6,604 bases of DNA from Verrucomicrobiota bacterium. GTDB lineage: Bacteria; Verrucomicrobiota; Verrucomicrobiia; Verrucomicrobiales; Verrucomicrobiaceae. Each line of letters opens with the position of its first letter. The stretch's first letter is position 1. The stretch lies in the NCBI GenBank assembly GCA_023429545.1, contig JAEYUU010000188.1, positions 1-6,604 of the forward strand. Direction: 5' to 3'. The notes beneath the pieces are model-generated. The model saw nothing but the letters and a program-made list of their open reading frames with translations, was not told the DNA's origin and did no database searches. This document shows, one piece after another, positions 1-5,479 of the stretch. The position numbers and the translations under genes are program-made.

Positions 1-102
1 TCGCAGGGGTTCGCGTTTTTTTGCGGGCGTGTTCTGCGCGAACGTGGAGGCGCCAAACGTGAATGCGATTGCAAGGAGTGGGAGAAGTGAGGAGCGGAAC
101 AT
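1..102 (-). CDS. Exported protein, N-terminal fragment (runs off left edge)
   Basis: Only the first 34 codons are in the window, read leftward from an ATG at 102-100, so the function cannot be named. The visible peptide begins MFRSSLLPLLAIAFTFGA and continues STFAQNTPAKKREPLR. This is a clear Sec-type signal peptide: a short basic start (Arg3), a hydrophobic core at about residues 6-17, and a likely signal peptidase I site after Ala22 (TFA before QN). There is no Cys at the site, so it is not an evident lipoprotein. After the cleavage site comes a basic, Pro-containing stretch. A GGAG ribosome-binding sequence lies 8 nt upstream, which supports this start. The mature protein should be periplasmic or outer-membrane. 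It lies downstream of metR on the same strand after 133 bp, and nothing visible ties it to methionine metabolism. Confidence 0.7.
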   Translation of the reverse strand, partial: MFRSSLLPLLAIAFTFGASTFAQNTPAKKREPLR

Positions 103-110
103 GCGGTTGA

Positions 111-114
111 CTCC
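111..114 (-). promoter_or_regulatory. Ribosome-binding site of the exported protein
   Basis: GGAG on the minus strand lies 8 nt before the ATG at 102-100. It is one of the few well-placed Shine-Dalgarno sequences in the window and helps fix the start of a gene seen only in part. Confidence 0.5.
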
Positions 115-164
115 ACGAACGATCAGGAAGGGGCCGAACTGTCGGGAAGTTTCCCCCAACGTAC

Positions 165-184
165 CTCGCAAGTCCCTTTGCGAG
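165..184. other. Perfect 7-bp hairpin in the metR-distal spacer
   Basis: CTCGCAA (165-171) and TTGCGAG (178-184) pair perfectly around a 6-nt loop. It lies between the metR stop and the exported-protein start. It could be part of a metR terminator or an operator for the downstream gene. On the minus strand no U-run follows, so a standard intrinsic terminator is not supported. On the plus strand it is followed by a moderately T-rich stretch, but no plus-strand gene ends here. A short inverted repeat GGGAA-gt-TTCCC (144-155) lies just to its left and could be a protein-binding site. Confidence 0.3.
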
Positions 185-203
185 TTGTTGTTGAGTTTCT
201 GAT

Positions 204-223
204 CTCGCGAAGAAGCTCGCGAG
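204..223 (-). terminator. Possible metR terminator hairpin, no U-tract
   Basis: CTCGCGA (204-210) and TCGCGAG (217-223) form a perfect 7-bp GC-rich stem with a 6-nt loop. It starts 12 nt after the metR stop in the direction of metR transcription. The position suits a terminator, but the sequence after the stem on the minus strand (ATCAGAAACTC) has no U-run. It is either a non-canonical terminator, an mRNA-stabilising 3' hairpin, or chance. Confidence 0.3.
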
Positions 224-235
224 GTGCGTTGAGCG

Positions 236-1171
236 CTACAACGCCGTGATCCCCGAAAGCGACGCGAAGCTGACCCTCCGCATGATGTCCAGGAAATCCC
301 GCATGTACGCAGCGGTGGAGGCGGCCTCGGTGGTGGCGGCATGCAGGGAGCTCTGCAGTCCCTTCTTTCCGATGGGGCGCGCCACAACGTATTCGCGGTC
401 CAGGAAAGGCTGCACGGCCCAGCGCGGCATGGCGGCGATGCCACGGCGGCTGGCGACGAGTTGCAAAATCGCCACGGTGAGCATGGTGGTGCGGCGCTTC
501 GCAGGCTCCACGCGCGCGGGAATCAGAAACTCGCGCAGTACATCGATACGATCATCCGGAATGGGATAGGTCACGAGGGTCTCCTTCGCAAAATCACGTG
601 CGGACAAAAAGGGCTTGTCGCTCAAGGGATGCTCCTTCGCGAGCAGCGCGGAAACTTCATAACGGAACAGCGAATGGAACACAATGGCCGGGCGTTTGAT
701 GGCGTGCGACACGATGACGAGATCCGCGAGATCCTCCCCCAGCAATCCCACCGGATCCGCATGGAACCCGGACACCAGGTCCATCTCCACCTCCGGCCAG
801 CGTTCGCGGAAGGCATCCATGGAGGGCATGAGCCAGTCGAAGCATGAGTGGCACTCGACCGCGATGCGCAACTGACCAGCGCGACCATCCGCGATGCGCG
901 ACAGATCCCGCTCCGCCTCCGCGACACGCACCTCCACATCGCGTGCAAGGCTCAGCAAGCGCTGTCCCCCGGGGGTGAGGCGCAGAGGCATGGTCTTGCG
1001 CTCGAACAGAGGGATGCCATACAGGTCTTCCAACGCTTTCACCTGATGGGAAACGGCGGGCTGCGTGAGGTGCAGACGTGCAGCGGCCTTGGACAGGCTG
1101 TGCGTCTCCGCGATGGCGGAAAAAGTGCGCAGGTGACGCAGTTCAAGAGGGGGAAGCGCGGAACGGCTCAT
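236..1171 (-). CDS. metR: LysR-type regulator of methionine synthesis, MetR
   Basis: A 311-residue cytoplasmic DNA-binding regulator, the usual length for the LysR family. The winged helix-turn-helix spans about residues 10-68, with the recognition region SLSKAAARLHLTQPAVSHQV (26-45) and the wing LFERKTMPLRLTPGG. The effector domain carries LRIAVECHSCFDWLMPSMDA (101-120) and WPEVEMDLVSG (125-135). These match, from memory of the family, the ECHSC and WPQVEMDFKSG region of enterobacterial MetR. GIAAMPRWAV (244-253) corresponds to GIAALPHWVV near its C-terminal end. MetR binds DNA as a dimer or higher oligomer and uses homocysteine as co-effector. Divergent placement against metE, 72 bp away, strongly supports the name. 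The reading frame stays open far upstream across metE, but homology begins at LRHLRTF and the ATG at 1171-1169 is the sensible start. No clear Shine-Dalgarno precedes it. A TAG stop lies at 238-236. Confidence 0.93.
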   Translation of the reverse strand: MSRSALPPLELRHLRTFSAIAETHSLSKAAARLHLTQPAVSHQVKALEDLYGIPLFERKTMPLRLTPGGQRLLSLARDVEVRVAEAERDLSRIADGRAGQLRIAVECHSCFDWLMPSMDAFRERWPEVEMDLVSGFHADPVGLLGEDLADLVIVSHAIKRPAIVFHSLFRYEVSALLAKEHPLSDKPFLSARDFAKETLVTYPIPDDRIDVLREFLIPARVEPAKRRTTMLTVAILQLVASRRGIAAMPRWAVQPFLDREYVVARPIGKKGLQSSLHAATTEAASTAAYMRDFLDIMRRVSFASLSGITAL

Positions 1172-1182
1172 AAGTACGGCGA

Positions 1183-1202
1183 ATGTTGAGACGCCAAAAC
1201 AT
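1183..1202. promoter_or_regulatory. Candidate MetR (LysR-type) operator
   Basis: ATGTT (1183-1187) and AACAT (1198-1202) are perfect inverted arms separated by 10 nt. They contain a T-N11-A core (T1186 to A1198) as expected for LysR-type boxes. The element sits in the 72-bp divergent metR-metE region. It would cover the predicted -35 of metE and the predicted transcription start of metR, a place consistent with autoregulation. A further TGAA begins at 1202 and may be a half-site like the TGAA/TTCA arms of the enterobacterial MetR box, but no full second palindrome is present. The position relative to the metE promoter is closer than is typical for an activator, so this is a candidate only. 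Confidence 0.4.
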
Positions 1203-1214
1203 GAATTATGCAAT
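1186..1214 (+). promoter_or_regulatory. Candidate metE promoter
   Basis: TTGAGA (1186-1191, 5 of 6 to the sigma-70 -35) and TGCAAT (1209-1214, 4 of 6 to -10) are 17 bp apart. This predicts a start near 1221 and a leader of about 23 nt. Such a short leader leaves no space for a riboswitch. The AGGAG at 1222-1226 is 17 nt from the metE ATG, too far for a normal Shine-Dalgarno; only a weak GGA (1236-1238) is well spaced. Confidence 0.35.
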
Positions 1215-1232
1215 GACACGCAGGAGATGCAA
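1205..1232 (-). promoter_or_regulatory. Candidate metR promoter
   Basis: On the minus strand CATAAT (1210-1205, 5 of 6 to -10) follows TTGCAT (1232-1227, weak -35) with a 16-bp spacer. Transcription would begin near 1198, inside the ATGTT/AACAT inverted repeat, giving a leader of about 26 nt. The -10 overlaps the proposed metE -10 at 1209-1210, so the two polymerases could not occupy both promoters at once. Confidence 0.35.
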
Positions 1233-1243
1233 CCTGGACAAGC

Positions 1244-3670
1244 ATGAGCACCCATGAATCCGCAACCTCCTCCTCCCCTGCCCGGCTCTTCTCCCACTCG
1301 CTGGGCTTCCCCCGCATCGGCTCCAGGCGCGAGCTCAAGAAGGCCGTTGAAGCCTACTGGAAAGGCGCCTCGGATGAAACCGCGCTGCAAGCTACCGCAC
1401 GGGAGCTCCGCGCCACGCACTGGCAACTCCAGGCGGACGCCGGTATCGATTTGATCCCGAGCAACGATTTCAGTCTGTATGACCAGGTGCTCGACACGTC
1501 CTGCCTCGTGGGCAACGTGCCCGCACGTTTCGGCTGGGACGGCAAAGGCGATGTGACTTTGGAAACGTATTTCGCGATGGCGCGTGGTCGCACCGCTTCG
1601 AAGGAGGAGACTGCTCACGAAGGCAGCCACTGCGACCGCGGCAATGGGCATGGCGGCAACGGTGCCGGTGCGTCCACCGGCGCAGCGGCCTGTGAGATGA
1701 CGAAGTGGTTCGACACGAATTACCACTACCTGGTGCCTGAATTCAATGAGGGCACCAAGTTCCGCCTCGCGAGCCAGAAGCCCTTCACTGAGTTTCAGGA
1801 GGCACTGGCGCTGGGTCACCGCACCAAGCCGGTGCTGCTCGGCCCCATCAGCTACCTCTACCTGGGCAAGTTGCACGGAGGAAAGGACGCTTCGTTCGAT
1901 TGCCTCAAGCTGCTGCCACAACTGCTCGCTGTGTATGGCGAAGTACTGCAGACGCTCGCCGCTCAGGGCGCGGAATGGGTGCAACTCGATGAGCCCATCT
2001 TCGCGCTGGATCTGGATGTGACCATCAAGCAGCACTTCACCGCGGCCTATGATGTACTGCGTGAAAAGGCCGGCGCGCTGAAGCTGATCACCGCGTGCTA
2101 CTTCGGCGCTGCAGGTGCAAATTTCCTCGCTCTCTCGCGCCTTCCGGTGGAGGCCATCCACCTCGATGTCACCCGTGGCGCAAGCGATCTCGATCACGGT
2201 CTGGAAGTGCTGCCGCCGCGCACCATCGTCTCGCTGGGGATCGTGGATGGACGGAACATCTGGAAGAATGACTTCGCGGCATCCCTGAAGGTCATCGATC
2301 AGGTCGTGGCAAAGCTGGGTCGCGATCGCGTGTGGCTGGCGCCTTCGTGCTCCCTGCAGCACTCCCCCGTCAGCCTGCGTCATGAGACGAAGCTGGAGCC
2401 CGCTATCAAGGACTGGATGTCCTTCGCCGAGGAGAAGCTCACGGAGGTGACCTCGCTGGCGCGTCTCGCCGTCTCGGCTACACGTGAGACGGACGCAGCC
2501 TGGATCGCGAACCAGCATTCCCTCGCGACGAAGGCGGCGGATCCGAGATTGCAGGTGGCTGCGGTGCGGCACCGTGCAGCGGGACTGACCTCCAAGGATG
2601 AGCAGCGACATTCCAGCTTTGCCCAGCGTCAGGGGGTGCAGCGCGCGCGGCTGAAGCTGCCCGCGTTTCCCACGACGACCATTGGCTCCTTTCCACAAAC
2701 AGATGAAGTGCGGAGCTGGCGCGCGCGCTGGCGCAAAGGCACACTCACGGATGCGGAATACGAGGCGCTTCTGGGTGAAGAGACCGCGCGCTGCGTGCGC
2801 GTGCAGGAAGAGCTGGGGATCGATGTGCTGGTGCACGGCGAGTTTGAGCGCAATGACATGGTGGAATACTTCGGTGAGCAGCTTGATGGCTTCACCTTCA
2901 CCCAGAATGGCTGGGTGCAGAGCTATGGCAGCCGTTGTGTGAAGCCGCCGGTGATCTTCGGCGATGTGGCGCGTCCGCATCCGATGACGGTGCGCTGGTT
3001 CCAGTATGCGCAGAGCCTGACCTCACGTCTCATGAAGGGCATGCTCACGGGGCCCATCACGATTCTGAACTGGAGCTTTGTGCGCAATGACCTGCCTCGT
3101 CATGAGGTGTGCCGGCAGATTGCCCTCGCCATACGTGATGAAGTTCGCGATCTGGAAGCAGCGGGCTGCCGCGTCATCCAGATCGACGAAGCCGCCTTGC
3201 GCGAATGCCTGCCGCTGCGTGAGAAGGACCGCGCCTTCTACCTGGAGTGGACCGTGGCGGCATTCCGCGTGGCCGCCTCCGTGGTTCGTGATGAGACGCA
3301 AATCCACACGCACATGTGCTACAGCAACTTCAACGATATCATCGAAGCGATCGCTGCCATGGATGCAGATGTCATCACGATCGAGACGTCACGCTCAAGC
3401 ATGGAGCTGCTCGATGCGTTTGTGCGCTTCCAGTATCCGAATGAAATCGGACCTGGCGTGTATGACATCCACAGTCCGCGTGTCCCGCCAGCCGCGGAGA
3501 TCCGTGAGTTGATGGACCGCGCCTCCGCCGTGCTGCCGAAGGAGAACCTGTGGGTAAATCCGGACTGCGGCCTCAAGACCCGCGGCTGGCCCGAGGTGAA
3601 GGCAGCGCTGGCGAACATGGTGGCCGTGGCGCAAGAGCTCCGGCGTGGCGGGAACAGCGATCCTGCCTGA
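1244..3670 (+). CDS. metE: Cobalamin-independent methionine synthase MetE
   Basis: An 808-residue enzyme that transfers a methyl group from 5-methyltetrahydropteroyltri-glutamate to homocysteine, making methionine in the cytoplasm without B12. The N-terminal barrel starts near LGFPRIGSRRELKKA (20-34); the catalytic barrel starts near LPAFPTTTIGSFPQT (472-486). The zinc ligands of the E. coli enzyme (His641, Cys643, Glu665, Cys726) are all present as His690 and Cys692 (HTHMC), Glu714 (TIETSRS) and Cys775 (NPDCGLKTRGW). Glu533 (HGEFERNDMVEYFGE), Asp648 (IQIDEAALRE) and Trp610 (TILNWSF) match the substrate-site region at the same +49 offset. It is longer than E. coli MetE (about 753). The N-terminus gives 12 extra residues, and a His/Cys/Gly-rich insert of about 25 precedes MTKWF (152). 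An in-frame stop at 1214-1216 leaves ATG 1244 as the first ATG. It diverges from metR, its likely activator. Confidence 0.97.
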   Translation: MSTHESATSSSPARLFSHSLGFPRIGSRRELKKAVEAYWKGASDETALQATARELRATHWQLQADAGIDLIPSNDFSLYDQVLDTSCLVGNVPARFGWDGKGDVTLETYFAMARGRTASKEETAHEGSHCDRGNGHGGNGAGASTGAAACEMTKWFDTNYHYLVPEFNEGTKFRLASQKPFTEFQEALALGHRTKPVLLGPISYLYLGKLHGGKDASFDCLKLLPQLLAVYGEVLQTLAAQGAEWVQLDEPIFALDLDVTIKQHFTAAYDVLREKAGALKLITACYFGAAGANFLALSRLPVEAIHLDVTRGASDLDHGLEVLPPRTIVSLGIVDGRNIWKNDFAASLKVIDQVVAKLGRDRVWLAPSCSLQHSPVSLRHETKLEPAIKDWMSFAEEKLTEVTSLARLAVSATRETDAAWIANQHSLATKAADPRLQVAAVRHRAAGLTSKDEQRHSSFAQRQGVQRARLKLPAFPTTTIGSFPQTDEVRSWRARWRKGTLTDAEYEALLGEETARCVRVQEELGIDVLVHGEFERNDMVEYFGEQLDGFTFTQNGWVQSYGSRCVKPPVIFGDVARPHPMTVRWFQYAQSLTSRLMKGMLTGPITILNWSFVRNDLPRHEVCRQIALAIRDEVRDLEAAGCRVIQIDEAALRECLPLREKDRAFYLEWTVAAFRVAASVVRDETQIHTHMCYSNFNDIIEAIAAMDADVITIETSRSSMELLDAFVRFQYPNEIGPGVYDIHSPRVPPAAEIRELMDRASAVLPKENLWVNPDCGLKTRGWPEVKAALANMVAVAQELRRGGNSDPA
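1592..1693 (+). other. Low-complexity insert within MetE
   Basis: Codons 117-150 encode a Gly/Ala/Ser-rich segment with several His and a Cys (EGSHCDRGNGHGG at about 126-138, then NGAGASTGAAAC). From memory of the E. coli sequence, the equivalent loop between the GRGR motif and MTKWF is only about a dozen residues, so this copy has about 25 more. The frame is intact on both sides and flanking motifs are normal, so it is an in-frame surface-loop expansion rather than a frameshift. Confidence 0.6.
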
Positions 3671-3699
3671 GGGAATAGCCGTTAAAGAACGCAGAGCTT

Positions 3700-3742
3700 G
3701 GGAAGCCGGCTCTCCAAACCGGAGAGCGTGTGACAGGTTCCC
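3700..3742 (+). terminator. Structured element after metE, possible terminator
   Basis: A perfect 7-bp stem GCTCTCC (3709-3715) / GGAGAGC (3721-3727) with loop AAACC starts 38 nt after the metE stop. It is nested within outer arms GGGAA (3700-3704) and TTCCC (3738-3742). An alternative fold pairs CCGG (3706-3709) with CCGG (3719-3722). No U-tract follows, so Rho-independent termination is not shown. It could also be a copy of a dispersed repeat or the remnant of a tRNA-like sequence, since CTCCAAACCGG recalls a Trp anticodon arm. Confidence 0.35.
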
Positions 3743-3824
3743 TACCCGCCGGGGATCACGTGGCTGGAGCCTTGATGGGGTGAAACGGAGAGCGACGAAG
3801 CCGCAGAGACAATGCGGGTGCGTT

Positions 3825-3838
3825 TCTCCGCTCGGAGA
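3825..3838. repeat. Short hairpin in the convergent spacer
   Basis: TCTCC (3825-3829) pairs with GGAGA (3834-3838) around the loop GCTC. The second arm can also pair with TCTCC at 3841-3845. It is short and could be chance in GC-rich DNA. Confidence 0.2.
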
Positions 3839-3889
3839 GGTCTCCTCACTCTTTGCTGCCGGCTGCTTGACGTTTCACCTCCTAGCACA

Positions 3890-3907
3890 CGCATGGTTGC
3901 CCATGTG
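3890..3907 (-). terminator. Hairpin right after the PagL-like gene
   Basis: CGCATGG (3890-3896) pairs with CCATGTG (3901-3907), with one G-U pair, around the loop TTGC. The stem begins only 4 nt past the stop codon of the minus-strand gene. Its position suits a terminator or a 3'-end stabilising hairpin, but no U-run follows on the minus strand. Confidence 0.3.
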
Positions 3908-3911
3908 CTGC

Positions 3912-4574
3912 TTAGAAAAACCAGCTCAACCCGGCCATGGCGCCAACGCCGTTGAGGCCGCGGTTATTGGCGGAACTTCCGCCGTTGGAGAAATGTTGCC
4001 ACTGGGCGTAGGTCACGAGGGCGAGCCGCTCGCTGAGCATCCAGCGGACGCCAATGGCGGCCTGCAGTTCCCAATTCCAATCTGTTCCGACCAAGCCCTG
4101 CTCTGGGGCTTCATCCGCCCAGTCGCCATAAGCACCGCCGACGCCGATCTGGATGAAAGGAACCACGGTCGCGTTCGGCTGCACGAAGTTGTACCGGAGA
4201 TTGAGATCCGCTCCCACGAAGTAGTTGCCGGGACCGTCATAAAAGTAATCACCGAACGCACCCACCATGAACTCCCAGTTTCCGCGGAAGATGCCGGAGC
4301 CGGAGGGGTCGGTAAGCATCCAGCCGTAACGCGCGGAACCCATGAGCCACTCGCTGTCCGGACGGCGGATCGTGCCCTTCGTGCCCACGGACCAAAAGTG
4401 GCCCGCACTGAGTTCGAATTCCGTCACCCCCTTGCGAAAGGGGTCGAAGACCTCGACCTGCTGATCTTGCTTTGGCGAGACGGAGACCGTGCCGGCAACA
4501 AGTGGCGCCTGACTAAGCAGGATGGACGACGTAACAAGAGCCAGGACGGTGAGGAGTCTGTAGGATTGTTTCAT
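3912..4574 (-). CDS. PagL-like outer-membrane protein (lipid A 3-O-deacylase family)
   Basis: A 220-residue exported protein. Residues 1-28 form a signal peptide (MKQSYRLLTVLALVTSSILL, then SQAPLVAG). The mature part has alternating aromatic/hydrophobic strands rich in Gly, Trp and Tyr, and ends in Phe-Phe, the C-terminal signature of outer-membrane beta-barrels. The segment AQWQHFSNGGSSANNRGLNG (190-209) fits the PagL active-site region, where the Pseudomonas enzyme has HYSNAG. His194 and Ser196 match the catalytic His-x-Ser. The catalytic Glu of that enzyme, 14 residues after the His, is Asn208 here. Family members remove the 3-O-linked acyl chain of lipid A in the outer membrane; activity of this one is uncertain. 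The start at 4574 is chosen because the signal peptide begins there; a longer frame from 4622 adds 16 unlikely residues. No clear Shine-Dalgarno. It ends convergently with metE, and NsrR lies 295 bp upstream. Confidence 0.75.
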   Translation of the reverse strand: MKQSYRLLTVLALVTSSILLSQAPLVAGTVSVSPKQDQQVEVFDPFRKGVTEFELSAGHFWSVGTKGTIRRPDSEWLMGSARYGWMLTDPSGSGIFRGNWEFMVGAFGDYFYDGPGNYFVGADLNLRYNFVQPNATVVPFIQIGVGGAYGDWADEAPEQGLVGTDWNWELQAAIGVRWMLSERLALVTYAQWQHFSNGGSSANNRGLNGVGAMAGLSWFF

Positions 4575-4869
4575 GTCGGTGTGATGTTGGATTATTGCAG
4601 AGCCAAGCGACCCGGGCACCATGTCTTTGCACAGAGTTCACGGGAGAATGGCCTGATGCAATTTCGCGCCATCGCTCCTATTCGGCCTTCTGGCGAAACA
4701 AATCTGCAGGAAAGTCCCCCGAACCCAACGTCGGGTATTTAGCCTGGCCTTGTGGACTCGCGCGTCAGCGAAGGGGAATTTACCTATTTCGTGCGCAAAC
4801 TGAAGTCCATGATGCGCTGAACTGCAGCTAGGTCAGGTGACGACAACGTGCCGCGCGTCTGAATCTGCC
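4575..4869. other. Intergenic region upstream of the PagL-like gene
   Basis: A 295-bp gap containing no gene I can support. It should hold the promoter of the PagL-like gene. Minus-strand candidates for a -10 are AATAAT (within 4589-4598) and TAAATA (near 4737-4742), but neither has a good -35. An inverted repeat GCGCA (4793-4797) / TGCGC (4813-4817) and a longer-range TCAGCG (4765-4770) / CGCTGA (4815-4820) pair lie after the nsrR-like stop and may fold in its 3' end. I see no clear AAGATGCATTT-type NsrR site. Confidence 0.4.
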
Positions 4870-5370
4870 TCAACGCGGCACTTCCAATGGTGCAGCCATG
4901 GCAGCCGCCGCTGCCGGAGGTGGGGGTGGCGCACTGCCATTGAGACTGAGCAGTCGCAAGATGGGGCTGCGATTCTGCACCAGATCTTCCACCGTGTAAT
5001 GGTCCAGCACATCCAGGAAGGCATCCCGGGCCTCATGAAGCACCCCTTTGAGCCGGCAGGTGGGCGAGATGCGGCACATGTCCGTGGCGGGATTGAAGCA
5101 CTCCGCCAGATTGAAATGGGTCTCCGTCTGCCGGATCACGTCCCCCACCCGGATATCGCCCGGCTTCTTCCCAAGCTGAATGCCACCGGACCGCCCCCGC
5201 CGGTTGCTCAGGAATCCGACCTTCCCCAAGTAGTGGACGATTTTTACGAGATGGTGGTGTGAGATGCGGTAGGCCTGTGCCAGCTCGCTCAGCGTGACCT
5301 TCTGATTCTCCCGCGCCGCCGCGTAAATCAGCACCCGAAGCGAGTAGTCAGAGAAGCGGCTGAGTTCCAT
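4870..5370 (-). CDS. nsrR: Rrf2-family iron-sulfur regulator, NsrR-like
   Basis: A 166-residue cytoplasmic repressor of the Rrf2 family. The N-terminal winged helix has the NsrR-type start MELSRFSDYSLRVLIYAA, then LSELAQAYRISHHHLVKIVH (28-46, recognition helix) and the wing NRRGRSGGIQLGKKP. Three Cys (Cys91, Cys99, Cys105, in AECFNPATDMCRISPTCRLK) match in spacing the cluster ligands of Bacillus and Streptomyces NsrR. Asp8 matches the fourth ligand described for the Streptomyces [4Fe-4S] protein. DHYTVEDLVQNR near 123-134 also matches the family. NsrR senses nitric oxide through its cluster and derepresses NO-detoxifying genes; no such gene is in the window. After about residue 146 comes a Pro/Ala-rich tail (PPPPPAAAAA at 148-157) absent from the E. 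coli protein, which ends near 141. ATG 5370 is chosen because homology starts there. The role is inferred; another Rrf2 specificity is possible. Confidence 0.82.
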   Translation of the reverse strand: MELSRFSDYSLRVLIYAAARENQKVTLSELAQAYRISHHHLVKIVHYLGKVGFLSNRRGRSGGIQLGKKPGDIRVGDVIRQTETHFNLAECFNPATDMCRISPTCRLKGVLHEARDAFLDVLDHYTVEDLVQNRSPILRLLSLNGSAPPPPPAAAAAMAAPLEVPR

Positions 5371-5479
5371 GGGGGAGCATAAGATGGGAGTGGGATGCAG
5401 CTTTGAGCCCGTTGGGGCTTGTCCACTGGCATCCGGGCGAGACGGAACGACTGAAAGCACAGTCCGCGCCAATTCCCCA

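Larger units (their letters stand above)
3671..3911. other. Gene-free convergent spacer between metE and the PagL-like gene
   Basis: The two flanking genes both end here. I find no supportable protein or RNA gene. The spacer has hairpins at 3709-3727, 3825-3838 and 3890-3907. It also repeats two short words: CGCAGAG (3690-3696, 3802-3808) and CGGAGAGCG (3720-3728, 3786-3794). It probably serves termination from both sides, although none of the stems has a U-run. An open frame crosses the spacer from 3645 and continues antisense to the PagL-like gene, but it has no recognisable content. Confidence 0.5.

Noticed and set aside
1172..1243. Cobalamin or SAM riboswitch before metE
   Set aside because: The whole divergent region is 72 bp and the predicted leader about 23 nt, far too short, and no B12-box-like sequence is visible.
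236..2980. A very long minus-strand open frame joining metR to a 600-residue extension antisense to metE
   Set aside because: The part beyond 1171 lies wholly over the metR-metE spacer and metE and has no recognisable domain. It is explained by high GC and the codon bias of metE leaving the opposite frame free of stops. MetR homology begins right after ATG 1171.
3691..3752. Possible tRNA gene (Trp-like anticodon arm)
   Set aside because: CTCCAAACCGG recalls a Trp anticodon region, but there is no acceptor stem or D arm, the T-loop lacks TTCRA, and position 33 is not T in the 7-nt loop fold.
3645..4742. A 365-codon plus-strand open frame
   Set aside because: It starts inside the end of metE, crosses a hairpin-rich spacer and runs antisense to the PagL-like gene, whose signal peptide, active-site motif and C-terminal Phe are convincing. 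No protein-like pattern is seen in it.
4837..5262. A 141-codon plus-strand open frame antisense to the nsrR-like gene
   Set aside because: The opposite strand encodes a clear Rrf2 protein; this frame is a shadow.
5406..5419. Hairpin AGCCC-GTTG-GGGCT between trmB and the nsrR-like gene as a terminator
   Set aside because: Only 5 bp with a 4-nt loop and no U-run on either strand; expected by chance in GC-rich DNA.
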